Shown: piece by piece, positions 19,219-26,770 of the stretch
Position numbering within the stretch: the stretch's first letter is position 1
How the letters are laid out: every line of letters begins with the position of its first letter
Made by a program: the position numbers and the translations under genes
The notes under the pieces: generated by a model
What the model saw: only the letters and a program-made list of their open reading frames with translations
The model's database searches: none
What the model was told of the DNA's origin: nothing
From: Nitrospirota bacterium
GTDB taxonomy: Bacteria; Nitrospirota; Leptospirillia; Leptospirillales; Leptospirillaceae
Reading direction: 5' to 3'
Length of the DNA: 46,526 nucleotides
Assembly (NCBI GenBank): GCA_021828805.1
Contig: JAJZCZ010000006.1
Coordinates: forward strand, 1-46,526

Positions 19219-19698
19219 TGGGAGGCTCCTGTGCCCCTACGATGGGGTGGGGAAGGGAGGATGAGTCCTTCTCTCTTGAAAGACGCAAAGGAATCGCTGC
19301 CCGATTCATCCCGGGAGAAGGTCCGGTTGTGGCCCGGAAGGAAGGCTCAAATCCCCGGGCTTTTGCTTGGAGCTCATGCCGATCCCGGTGTCGGAGACGG
19401 CGATGTTCAAGAGTTCGGAAATGGGTTTGGGAGAAATAAATATCTTCCAATCATCGCTGAATTTTTATGTATTTTCAAGGAGGCTGATAATGGTCTGCCG
19501 ATGGAGCCTCCGCTCCCCGCCGACAGGAGAGGGGACGGGGCCGGGTAGGGCAACATGCTTGCGGGAGGAGTTGCAGGGCAACCGTGCCGTTGATTTTGCC
19601 GGCCGGCACAAGCAGCAAGACAGTGTTTCTGGCGTGGCGGTACAGGAGCGTTCCGGGATTTTTCCTGAAAAATGGAAGATATCGGGGGAGAGAGCAAG
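19219..19698. other. Gene-free stretch between divergent genes
   Basis: About 480 bases upstream of the repeat cluster hold no frame with a good ribosome binding site or recognisable product. One further GTTTC lies at 19625-19629. The rest is unexplained. Confidence 0.5.
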
Positions 19699-19699
19699 G

Positions 19700-19820
19700 T
19701 GTTTCATGAATGTTTCGTTATGCTTCTCCGGTGAAACCCTGCGTTTCTTTTGTGAAACATCGGGGGAGTCTCTGAAAACGGGGGTCCCGAAAAAGTCTCC
19801 GGATTATCATGATGTTTCGT
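19700..19820 (+). repeat. Cluster of helically phased GTTTC/GAAAC repeats, candidate enhancer sites
   Basis: Six copies of GTTTC or its complement GAAAC occur at 19701, 19712, 19733 (complement), 19743, 19754 (complement) and 19814. The first five are spaced 11, 21, 10 and 11 bases apart, that is on one face of the helix. The pair at 19743-19758 forms the inverted repeat GTTTCTTTTGTGAAAC. The extended form is near TGTTTCRT. They lie 26-143 bases upstream of the sigma-54 site, where enhancer-binding activators usually bind. Confidence 0.6.
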
Positions 19821-19843
19821 GTGTCCCTCTTGTTTTTCCTTCA

Positions 19844-19859
19844 TGGCATGATTTGTGCT
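19844..19859 (+). promoter_or_regulatory. Sigma-54 (RpoN) promoter of the acyl-ACP desaturase
   Basis: TGGCATGATTTGTGCT matches the -24/-12 consensus TGGCACG-N4-TTGCW with GG and GC exactly 12 bases apart. The mismatches are T for C at position 6 and G for T at position 12. The predicted start is near 19870, giving a leader of about 90 bases. A row of phased repeats lies upstream. Confidence 0.7.
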
Positions 19860-19960
19860 TAAAGACAACGTTCATGATTCAGTGGGGAGGCTCTGTCTCC
19901 TGCCTCTTTTGCTCCTTTATCCACTCCAAGCGGGCCTTTGGTCTGTAGTGAAGGAAAAAC

Positions 19961-20794
19961 GTGCGTCTTCCTCTTTCTGTTTTGCGCGACCATGTCACAA
20001 CCTATAACGAGCTGGCCGATGACGCCAACTGGAATCGCTTCAAGTCTCTTTCATGGAAGGATCTCAATCCCGGCCTTTTGACCGAAGGACAAAAACAGGC
20101 CGTTGTCTTTGTGACCCATGTGGAGGACTATACCCCCGGATACTGTGCCGAATACCAGTCGATCTTTCCCGTTAATGCGCCTTCTTCTCAGGAGGCGATG
20201 CACAATCGGGAACTTTTTCACTTTGTCTCGCGCTGGGGGCTTGAAGAGGATCGGCATGCCCAGGCGCTGGCCCTCTATCAGGTTCACTCCGGGATCGAAG
20301 CTGACTGGGACAGACTCTCGGAGACGCTGATCCTGGAGAGCCAGAAGGAGTACCAGGTCGGGTACAAAAATCTCCTTCAGGTCACTACCTACGCATTTCT
20401 TCAGGAGAAGGCGACCCAGCTCTATTACCAGAGCCTGGCCCGGAATGTGAAGGAGCCGGTTCTTGTCAGTCTTCTGCATCTGCTGACAAAGGATGAGTCC
20501 CGCCACTTTGTCTTTTTTTCCCGGATCGTTTCCTCTTACTTTGAAGAGTTTGGGCTCGACTGTCTTCCCCTGGTCGAAGAGGTGGCAGTGAACTACCGGA
20601 TGCCGCTTCACAACACCATGAGTGATTACCGGCGCCGCGCGATACGTATGGCCCGCGAGGCCCCCGGTTACGATCGGGCCCTTCCTGTCCGCAACCTTTT
20701 CCGGTTTCTTGAGGAGATTGGTGCGGAGAGGCCCGAATGGCTTCCCGAGATTAACGCCTCGATCGGCCGGATGAAAGACCACCTTCGCATGTAG
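19961..20794 (+). CDS. Acyl-[acyl-carrier-protein] desaturase (ferritin-like di-iron)
   Basis: A 277-residue soluble protein with the two di-iron motifs of acyl-ACP desaturases, EEDRH (95-99) and DESRH (178-182), about 80 residues apart in a helical protein. Plant-type desaturases use O2 and reduced ferredoxin to place a double bond in ACP-bound acyl chains, changing membrane fluidity. Chain-length and position specificity cannot be read from sequence. The start is GTG 19961 with AAGGA at 19951-19955; no ATG gives a better fit. It is a single-gene unit with a sigma-54 promoter, which is an unusual control for a desaturase. Confidence 0.85.
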   Translation: MRLPLSVLRDHVTTYNELADDANWNRFKSLSWKDLNPGLLTEGQKQAVVFVTHVEDYTPGYCAEYQSIFPVNAPSSQEAMHNRELFHFVSRWGLEEDRHAQALALYQVHSGIEADWDRLSETLILESQKEYQVGYKNLLQVTTYAFLQEKATQLYYQSLARNVKEPVLVSLLHLLTKDESRHFVFFSRIVSSYFEEFGLDCLPLVEEVAVNYRMPLHNTMSDYRRRAIRMAREAPGYDRALPVRNLFRFLEEIGAERPEWLPEINASIGRMKDHLRM

Positions 20795-20807
20795 CCCTCC
20801 CCCCCGA

Positions 20808-20845
20808 GACCCCCCCAGGGGGTCCCCCTGTCTTCTTTGCTTTTC
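20808..20845 (+). terminator. Weak terminator-like hairpin after the desaturase gene
   Basis: GACCCCC (20808-20814) and GGGGGTC (20818-20824) form a 7-bp stem with a CCA loop, 14 bases after the stop. The following tract is pyrimidine-rich but not a clean T-run. Confidence 0.4.
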
Positions 20846-21380
20846 CCCCCTTACATCTCTTCGGGTGCCCGTCTCTTCCGGGTACCCGCCTCTTTCTCCC
20901 GATTTCTCGAGGAAAGTCTTCTTTCACTTTCTCCTTATTTTTCTTCGACTTTTTTCATTCATTGAGCGGCGCTCCCTGTGGTGGCAGGAAAAGAGTGAAA
21001 TTTTCTTTTTTCTCTGGATGTTGACAGTTGGTAAAAATTAAGCAAACAAACTCGGTGCCTTAGAAGGATATTTATGTAAATATTTGTTATTGCTATATTT
21101 TTTTATTGGCTTATCACAGGGAGGGCAGTGGAAAAGCTGTGGAAAATGCTGTGGAGGCCCTTCTCCAACTCATCATCATCTTGGTCGGAGGAGCGTTTTG
21201 GCCATAAATTGGTCACTTCCGTTTTTCCCCGGAGGGGAGCGTTAGAGACACTTCTCAATGGGCACAGAGGGGATTCCGGGGCCCTCTTTCCCTTGAACTC
21301 ACCCTCTGAAAAAAACGATGATAGGAGGGCATGAAAAAAGAATGAGATCTCAGGATAGGAAAGGTCGGGATGGGAGAGAA
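20846..21380. other. AT-rich gene-free stretch upstream of cobQ
   Basis: This stretch is far more AT-rich than its surroundings around 20990-21120. It holds TTGACA at 21021-21026 (no clean -10 at 16-18 bases), the palindrome ATATTTATGTAAATAT at 21068-21083, a long T-run near 21098, and a near-repeat GTGGAAAAGCT / GTGGAAAATGCT at 21128-21150. TGTGGAAAA at 21138-21146 is one base off a DnaA box complement. A 68-codon frame from GTG 21128 is possible but unconvincing. No cobalamin riboswitch core was recognised. Confidence 0.5.
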
Positions 21381-22961
21381 ATGACCGTCAGAATGGTGCT
21401 TGGCACCGGGTCAGGAGTGGGCAAGTCATTATTAGTGGCGGGAATCTGTCGATTTGCTGCCCGGCAGGGGATGCGCGTCCGCCCCTTCAAGAGCCAGAAC
21501 ATGTCCAATAACTCCGCCGCCCTTCGTGAAGGGGGGGAGATTGCCCGGGCCCAGGCACTGCAGGCCCGGGGCTCCTGGGCGGAGCCCTCCTCCCTGATGA
21601 ACCCCGTTCTCCTCAAACCGATGGGAGAAGGGCGTTCCCAGGTCATTTTCATGGGCCACCCCCTGGGACTCTTTTCCATCGCCGAGTACCGTGAGCTCAA
21701 AAAAGATCTCTTTCCCCAGGTCCTCGAGGCGTTCCATGAGCTTTCCAGAGAGTCGGATCTGGTGGTGATTGAAGGCGCCGGCTCCCCCGCCGAGATCAAC
21801 CTTCTGTCGGAGGATATCGCCAACACCCGCCTGGCCCGTGAGCTCAGCGCCCCGGCCCTTCTCGTGGGAGATATCGAGCCGGGCGGAGTCTTCGCGTCGC
21901 TTTACGGGACGCTGGCCCTCCTTCCTCCTGATGACCGGGCCGTCATTCGCTGGCTGGCGATCAACAAGTTCCGGGGAGAGGCCGCTCTTCTCGACTCCGG
22001 AATGGAGCAGATCTCTCAGCTGACAGGCCGCCCCTTTTTGGGGGTGGTCCCCCATCTCGGCTCGCTGGCTCTTCCCGACGAGGATTCGTTTCAGGTCAGG
22101 GCGGGGACGAGGGGGGCGGACGAGACAGCCGCCAACCCCCTGAGACTTGTTGCGGTGGAGTGGCCTCACCTTTCCAACCGCTCGGACCTCGACTGCTTTC
22201 TCGCGGACCGCGGGGTCTCCCTGACGGCCGTCTCCCTCTCGGGGCCCTTTCCCCCCCTGTCCGGGGAGGCCCGCCCCGAAGCCCTCATCCTTCCAGGAAG
22301 CCGCCGGACCATCGCCGACCTCGAAGCCCTCTATGGCTCCCCCTTCCACTCCTGGCTTCTCGAGTACCAGCGTTCGGGAGGGGTGATCGCCGGAATTTGC
22401 GGAGGCTACCAGATGATGGGGCGCCGGGTCCTGGACCCGGCTGGAGTTGAGTCTTCCCGATCCGAGATCCCGGGGCTCGGCTTTTTCTCTTACGACGTGG
22501 TCTTCCGGGAGGCAAAGATTGCCAGACGGGTCCAGGCCCGCTTTCGCCGGGCGCCCTTTCGGGGGGGGGAGAGTCTTGTCGATCGCACCCTTTCCGGCTA
22601 TGAGATCCGCCAGGGATGGTCGGACTCTCAGGGGGGGGAGGCCCTGTTCGATCTCTTCGATCCTGAGGACGGGCGCTTTCTGGAGTCAGAAGGCCGCTGC
22701 GATCCCGACCGGAATCTCTTCGGGTCGCCGATTCATGGCCTCTTTGATGACCGGACCTTTCGTCATGCTTTCTACGACCGTCTTCGCCCTGGAAGGATCC
22801 CGCTTCAGGATCTTGCGGATTCGGGAGAAGAGATCGACCGGGCCCTTGATCGCGTGGCCGAGACCCTGTCCCGGAGCCTTGACCTTGAGTCTTTTCTTTT
22901 CAGGGAACCTCCTCCGGCCATGACCATTGCTCCCAAGGGGGACCCGTTTGCTGGCAGATAG
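21381..22961 (+). CDS. cobQ: Cobyric acid synthase (glutamine-hydrolysing)
   Basis: A 526-residue enzyme that amidates side chains b, d, e and g of adenosylcobyrinic acid a,c-diamide with glutamine and ATP. The N-terminal dethiobiotin-synthetase-like domain has GTGSGVGKS (8-16) and VRPFKSQNMSNNSA. The C-terminal glutaminase domain has the catalytic Cys340 in AGICGGYQMMG and His452 in SPIHGLFDD. Of the several in-frame ATGs, 21381 gives the normal MTVRMVLGTGSG start; starts at 21318 or 21342 add only polar residues. It is first gene of the cobQ-cbiB-cobD operon. Confidence 0.95.
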   Translation: MTVRMVLGTGSGVGKSLLVAGICRFAARQGMRVRPFKSQNMSNNSAALREGGEIARAQALQARGSWAEPSSLMNPVLLKPMGEGRSQVIFMGHPLGLFSIAEYRELKKDLFPQVLEAFHELSRESDLVVIEGAGSPAEINLLSEDIANTRLARELSAPALLVGDIEPGGVFASLYGTLALLPPDDRAVIRWLAINKFRGEAALLDSGMEQISQLTGRPFLGVVPHLGSLALPDEDSFQVRAGTRGADETAANPLRLVAVEWPHLSNRSDLDCFLADRGVSLTAVSLSGPFPPLSGEARPEALILPGSRRTIADLEALYGSPFHSWLLEYQRSGGVIAGICGGYQMMGRRVLDPAGVESSRSEIPGLGFFSYDVVFREAKIARRVQARFRRAPFRGGESLVDRTLSGYEIRQGWSDSQGGEALFDLFDPEDGRFLESEGRCDPDRNLFGSPIHGLFDDRTFRHAFYDRLRPGRIPLQDLADSGEEIDRALDRVAETLSRSLDLESFLFREPPPAMTIAPKGDPFAGR

Positions 22962-23955
22962 CCTTCTGTCCAACGCTCCCGTGGCACTCTTCGGTTTGGG
23001 CGGAGACCTCCTGCTGGGAGAGAGGCTGTCCTTGCTTCATCCCGTCCTTCTGATGGGGAAAATGGCCGCAAGGCTCGAATCAGGGATTCGTTCACGTGTG
23101 TCGCCCGACCATCTTCGACCGGCGGGCATTCTTCTGCCCGTGATTCTGTGCGGGAGCTTCGGGGGGGGATCCTGGCTCATCTTGTTGCTGGTTTCCCATC
23201 TGGCCGGAGCTGCGGCCTCCACTCTCGTCTCGGTCTTTTGGGCCACCCAGCTCCTGGCGTCAAGAAGCCTTGCCGACCATGTGCTGGCGGTCCTCGCACC
23301 TCTTCTTGCCGGGGAAAGGGACGCCGCCCGGCGCTCCCTCTCCCGTATTGTCGGCCGGGATACCGCCGATCTTCCGGACAGCGGAATTGCCCGGGGAGCC
23401 CTTGAGAGCCTGTGGGAGAATGCGAACGATGCGGTGGTCGCCCCCCTGTTCTTTCTCCTTCTGGGAGGGGTTCCTTTGCTGATGGTCTACAAGGCGGCCA
23501 GCACCCTCGACTCAATGGTGGGTTATCGTAACGAGCGCTATCTGAGGATTGGCTGGGCCAGTGCCCGTCTTGATGACATCCTCGCCTTCATTCCGGCCCG
23601 CCTCACCTTCGTCTTCATGTTTCTTTTCCTGCTGCCCTTCCTTCCTGAAGGAAGCCCCTCCTGCCCTCTGTGGGGACGGGAGTCCTGTCTGGCCCGGGCC
23701 TGGCGGTTTCGGCGGGCCCACCCCAGCCCCAACAGCGGCTATCCGATCGCCGCCTTTGCCGCCCTCCGCGGAATCCGTCTTGGCGGGGGGGCCCAATACT
23801 TCGGTCAGTGGGTGGAAAAACCTGCAATCGGAGAAGGTCCGGAACCTTCTCCGATCGATCTTGTGGCGGGGCTTTTTCTTTTCAGAATGTTTGTCTTTTC
23901 TCTCCTGGTTCTTCTCTGTTTCCTGGTCCTTCTCTGGTGGAGGCTCCGATCGTGA
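22948..23955 (+). CDS. cbiB: Adenosylcobinamide-phosphate synthase, membrane protein
   Basis: A 335-residue protein (CbiB; CobD in the Pseudomonas naming) that attaches the aminopropanol or its phosphate to cobyric acid. Family motifs are LHPVLLMGKMAARLE near the start, ARGALESLWENANDAVVAPL, KAASTLDSMVGYRNERYLRIG and the late HPSPNSGYPIAAFAALRGI. Several membrane helices are visible. The likely start is TTG 22948, 14 bases inside cobQ, with AAGGGGGA at 22935-22942. The gene ends GTGA into the next gene. Confidence 0.93.
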   Translation: MLADSLLSNAPVALFGLGGDLLLGERLSLLHPVLLMGKMAARLESGIRSRVSPDHLRPAGILLPVILCGSFGGGSWLILLLVSHLAGAAASTLVSVFWATQLLASRSLADHVLAVLAPLLAGERDAARRSLSRIVGRDTADLPDSGIARGALESLWENANDAVVAPLFFLLLGGVPLLMVYKAASTLDSMVGYRNERYLRIGWASARLDDILAFIPARLTFVFMFLFLLPFLPEGSPSCPLWGRESCLARAWRFRRAHPSPNSGYPIAAFAALRGIRLGGGAQYFGQWVEKPAIGEGPEPSPIDLVAGLFLFRMFVFSLLVLLCFLVLLWWRLRS

Positions 23956-25112
23956 GCGGGTCTTTTCTCTTCCCGGATCGCCAGGAAAAGGGCTGGGATC
24001 ATGGAGGACCGGCCCCCGGGGAAACTCCCCGCTGCCACCTGGATGCCAGTACAACCGTCAACCCCTTCCCCTCTCCCCTGCTGGTTGCCCGCTTGCGCTC
24101 TGCACTGGAGGATGCCGGGCACTACCCCGATCCCGCTGCAGGAGAGGCTCTTCGGGCGATCGGTAAACGTTTCTCACTGTCCCCGGCCTGTGTGGCAGCG
24201 GGGGGAGGGGCGACGCTTCTGCTCTATGCCCTGCTGGGCTCGGGCTCCTTTTCCCGGATCGTCAGCTTCTCTCCGGTCTTTTCCGAATACCTCCGCGCTG
24301 CCGATGTGTCCGGACGTTCTCTCTTAGCGGTCCCACCGGCCCGAAGGCTTTCCTGGGAGGGAGAGGTCGGAGCCGGGCTGGTCTCGCTCTTCGGGGGACG
24401 GGACCTGCCCTGGGGCATCGACTGGGAGTCCCTTCCGCAGATCCTTGCGGGGGATCTCGTTGTCCTGGTGAACCCGGTCAATCCCACGGGGCAGGAGATC
24501 TCCCGTCAGGAAGTTCTGGCGCTCTTCCGGAGGGTCTCAGGGTCGGGGGGAGCGCTCCTTGTGGACGAGTCTTTCCAGGATTTTCTCGGCAACCGCTCCT
24601 CCGTTCTTGAACAGGCCGGAGAGGGACCCCTTTACGTTCTTCGCTCCCTGACAAAAATCACCGGGCTTCCGGGAGTCCGGGCCGGCTTTCTGGCCGGCCC
24701 CGAAAGGGAGGCCCGTCGCCTCCGGGAACGTTTGGGGCCCTGGGCCTTGGGCACCGTGGAGCAATCCCTGGTGCTCTGGACGATGGAGGAGGAGCGGCAG
24801 AGGACGGGGTTCGGGTATCGTCCCGAGGCAAAAGAGCTTCTTTGCTCGGAGCTTTTCGCGGCGGGATGGGCTGTTTTGCCGGGAGAGGGGCCCTTTGTTC
24901 TGGCATCTCCGAATATGGGTCCCCGGGAGTGTCGGGAAAAGGTTCAGAAACTGCGGGAGAGAGGTGTTCGGCTTCGACTGGCTTCCGGGTTCGGCCTCTC
25001 CGGGGGGGAGGCGCTTCTTCGCTTGGGATTCGAGGCTCTTTCCCGCCCGGGGGAGCTTCTCGGGCAGTTTTGGGGCCGGCCAGGAGAGCGCGCGGGGGCC
25101 ATTCACCCGTAG
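23952..25112 (+). CDS. cobD: Threonine-phosphate decarboxylase-like PLP enzyme
   Basis: A 386-residue fold-type I PLP enzyme of the histidinol-phosphate aminotransferase family. The PLP lysine is Lys235 in SLTKITGLPGVRAGFLAGP, and VLVNPVNPTGQEIS is the cofactor-contacting NP.NPTG motif. In cobalamin operons this family makes (R)-1-amino-2-propanol phosphate from threonine phosphate (CobD in Salmonella, CobC in Pseudomonas). Next to cbiB, which uses that product, this is the natural assignment. GTG 23952 overlaps the cbiB stop and has GGAGG at 23939-23943. Its last 10 bases overlap the convergent gene. Confidence 0.88.
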   Translation: MSGSFLFPDRQEKGWDHGGPAPGETPRCHLDASTTVNPFPSPLLVARLRSALEDAGHYPDPAAGEALRAIGKRFSLSPACVAAGGGATLLLYALLGSGSFSRIVSFSPVFSEYLRAADVSGRSLLAVPPARRLSWEGEVGAGLVSLFGGRDLPWGIDWESLPQILAGDLVVLVNPVNPTGQEISRQEVLALFRRVSGSGGALLVDESFQDFLGNRSSVLEQAGEGPLYVLRSLTKITGLPGVRAGFLAGPEREARRLRERLGPWALGTVEQSLVLWTMEEERQRTGFGYRPEAKELLCSELFAAGWAVLPGEGPFVLASPNMGPRECREKVQKLRERGVRLRLASGFGLSGGEALLRLGFEALSRPGELLGQFWGRPGERAGAIHP

Positions 25113-25666
25113 GAGAGGTCCCCTGTCCGGGTAATGCGTCCGATTTTGGGAAAGATCCATCGAAAGGCGAAGTCGTGCATCTCCCGGGAGAGAGAAGAGG
25201 CAAGGTCTTCCGGAAGAATCAGTGCGTATCCCAGCTCCCACCCTTGCCTGGCGGTGGACTCCACGCCCATGTTGGTGGCGATGCCCCCGAGAATGACCGT
25301 GTCGATTCCCCGGCGGCGCATCTGGAGGTCGAGTTCGGTCTGATGGAAGGCTCCCCACTGGCGCTTGGTAATGAAAAGATCTCCGGGAGTCGCAAGCCCT
25401 TCTGCCAGGTCGGAAAATCCCGGAGGAAATCCCCCGGGCGGGGCTGAAGCCGGCTGGTCAACCGGTTGCTGCAAGGCATCGGCCCTATCGGGTGAAAATG
25501 CGACAGTCACCCAAATCACAAGGCCTCCTGCCTCTCGAGTCACCCGCGCCAGCTTCCGGGATCGTTCGACGATGTCCATTCCCGTATGGGGGGAGAGCTC
25601 TCGGCCAATGATCCCTTTCTGCAGATCAATCAAAACAAGGGCTGTCTTTTGTGGTGTGAGTTTCAT
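25103..25666 (-). CDS. Isochorismatase-fold hydrolase, YecD-like, lacking the catalytic Cys
   Basis: A 187-residue member of the isochorismatase-like superfamily. Asp14 (LVLIDLQKGI) and Lys101 (FITKRQWGAF) of the usual Asp-Lys-Cys triad are present. The position normally held by Cys carries Gly134 in GGIATNMGVESTARQGWELG. From memory, the same Gly form occurs in E. coli YecD, and the whole sequence resembles it closely. Activity is therefore uncertain. ATG 25666 has a GGGAGAG ribosome binding site. The gene is convergent with cobD (10-base overlap) and divergent from the small DNA-binding protein gene. Confidence 0.85.
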   Translation of the reverse strand: MKLTPQKTALVLIDLQKGIIGRELSPHTGMDIVERSRKLARVTREAGGLVIWVTVAFSPDRADALQQPVDQPASAPPGGFPPGFSDLAEGLATPGDLFITKRQWGAFHQTELDLQMRRRGIDTVILGGIATNMGVESTARQGWELGYALILPEDLASSLSREMHDFAFRWIFPKIGRITRTGDLSYG

Positions 25667-25767
25667 AAAAGTCTCTCCCTGTCTTGGCCGTGAAGAGTTT
25701 ATTATTGTTTGATTTGTCAAAGTAAAGATAGCAATTTATTGTCAGTATTGCGAAAATATGCAAACTA

Positions 25768-25796
25768 TTGAAAATTCTCCGGTATTGGCGCATGAT
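25768..25796 (+). promoter_or_regulatory. Possible sigma-70 promoter of the small HTH gene
   Basis: TTGAAA (25768-25773), 17 bases, then CATGAT (25791-25796). The fit is moderate. The predicted start near 25803 places the inverted repeat at 25836-25854 inside the leader. Confidence 0.35.
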
Positions 25797-25832
25797 GAAA
25801 GAGTGACACAAGGCGGTCGGTTTTTCCATGAG

Positions 25833-25858
25833 CCGTCATTGAGTTCCGCAATGATCGG
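25833..25858 (+). promoter_or_regulatory. Inverted repeat in the leader of the small HTH gene, possible autoregulatory operator
   Basis: TCATTG (25836-25841) and CAATGA (25849-25854) flank AGTTCCG; the stem extends outward by CCG/CGG with one bulged T. It lies about 30 bases before the start codon. Small MerR-like regulators often bind such dyads near their own promoter. Confidence 0.4.
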
Positions 25859-25886
25859 ACCTCGTACTTTCAACAAGGAGGTTTGA

Positions 25887-26102
25887 ATGGAGGAATCCAA
25901 GTACCAGAAGCTCCTGACGGTTCGTCAGGTGGCCGAGGTTCTGGGGGTCTCCCAGGTGACGATCCGGACCTGGGACAGAATGGGAAAAATCCGGACGATT
26001 CGGACGCCAGGAAATCATAGGAGAATACCGGAAGATGAGCTGGCCCGCCTCCTGAATCCGGAAGGTTCGGATGTCATGGAAGCTCCGGTGGCATCGTCCT
26101 GA
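25887..26102 (+). CDS. Small MerR/BldC-type helix-turn-helix DNA-binding protein
   Basis: A 71-residue protein that is almost only a winged helix-turn-helix: LLTVRQVAEVLGVSQVTIRT followed by the wing sequence TIRTPGNHRRIPEDELARLL. This is the MerR-like, excisionase-like or BldC-like pattern without dimerisation or effector domain. AAGGAGG at 25876-25882 gives a strong ribosome binding site. A strong terminator at 26177-26207 closes the unit. BldC-type regulator and recombination directionality factor are both possible; no integrase is near, which favours a regulator. Confidence 0.8.
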   Translation: MEESKYQKLLTVRQVAEVLGVSQVTIRTWDRMGKIRTIRTPGNHRRIPEDELARLLNPEGSDVMEAPVASS

Positions 26103-26176
26103 CACAAGCCCAAGATCGATCGAACGAACAAGGGAGTCGCTCCCGGCGGTTTGATTCATTTTGAGCTTCTGGTGGG

Positions 26177-26207
26177 GGGAGATCGCATATGCGGTCTCCC
26201 TTTTTTT
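26177..26207 (+). terminator. Strong rho-independent terminator after the small HTH gene
   Basis: GGGAGA-T-CGCA / TGCG-G-TCTCCC (26177-26200) forms an 11-pair stem including one G-T pair, with a very short loop, followed by seven Ts (26201-26207). Confidence 0.85.
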
Positions 26208-26395
26208 GGCTCTCGCCTCTCTCTTGCCGGTCAGGATGAAAAGACCGTCCTCTGTGAAGTTCCTGTTGACGGTGATGCACGTTCTTCATTGGCCTGGAAA
26301 GGTTCTCCTCTCCGTTTCTGAGTAAAAGGAAGGGATGGCGAGAACCTCCCCGGGAAGAGAAGGTGGAGGGCCCCGCCGGAGGTATGCCCGAAGGA
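26208..26395. other. Gene-free stretch between the HTH gene terminator and the tRNA promoter
   Basis: No gene, repeat or clear site was recognised in these 188 bases. Minus-strand frames here contain antisense tRNA sequence and are spurious. Confidence 0.5.
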
Positions 26396-26425
26396 TTGTC
26401 TTCGGGGGCTGTCCTGTTGTATAGT
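26396..26425 (+). promoter_or_regulatory. Likely promoter of the tRNA-Pro unit
   Basis: TTGTCT (26396-26401), 18 bases, TATAGT (26420-26425), predicted start near 26432. It points at the tRNA, but a hairpin with a T-run lies between. Confidence 0.5.
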
Positions 26426-26448
26426 GGTGCGGCTGTCCTTCTTTCGTT

Positions 26449-26475
26449 CCGGCTTCCTTTTGAAGCCGGCTTTTT
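26449..26475 (+). terminator. Terminator-like hairpin between promoter and tRNA-Pro
   Basis: CCGGCTTC (26449-26456) and GAAGCCGG (26462-26469) form an 8-bp stem with a five-base loop, then C and five Ts (26471-26475). Structurally it is a good intrinsic terminator, yet it precedes the tRNA. It may attenuate the tRNA transcript, be a processing signal, or end a transcript of about 45 nt. Confidence 0.6.
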
Positions 26476-26507
26476 ATCATGGATTTCCATGGACACAGGG
26501 ACAATGT

Positions 26508-26584
26508 CGGGGCGTGGCGCAGCCTGGTAGCGCACACCGTTCGGGACGGTGGGGTCGAAGGTTCAAATCCTTTCGCCCCGACCA
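26508..26584 (+). tRNA. tRNA-Pro, anticodon CGG
   Basis: A 77-base cloverleaf: acceptor CGGGGCG pairs with CGCCCCG, then A and an encoded CCA end. The anticodon stem CACCG/CGGTG encloses the loop TTCGGGA with anticodon CGG at 26542-26544. The T loop is GTTCAAATC. It decodes CCG proline codons. A weak CCGG stem and T-run at 26623-26643 may end the transcript. Confidence 0.96.
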
Positions 26585-26770
26585 TTTTTCTTGCGTCATC
26601 ATGGCAACCTTCGTCCTCCTTTCCGGAGAAAACCGGGTTTTTTCGGCAGGCATGTTGCTGCGGCCCTTTTTTCTTTCGGAGATCCCTGTCCGTTCCGACA
26701 CATGGCAATACCCCCTGTCCCTCATTCGGGAGTCCTCTGATGAAGACCTCTTTTTCTTTCTGACCGGACC

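Noticed and set aside
19003-19948. Plus-strand frames 19003-19548 and 19367-19948 before the desaturase
   Set aside because: They run through the GTTTC repeats and the sigma-54 site, lack a ribosome binding site and show no domain.
21128-21334. A 68-codon frame from GTG at 21128
   Set aside because: The purine-rich stretch is too close to the start codon and the translation is low in information. Kept only as a remark in the AT-rich region entry.
20995-21380. Cobalamin or c-di-GMP riboswitch upstream of cobQ
   Set aside because: Fragments such as GCAAAC and GGTGCC occur, but the conserved cores of either riboswitch class are not present in order.
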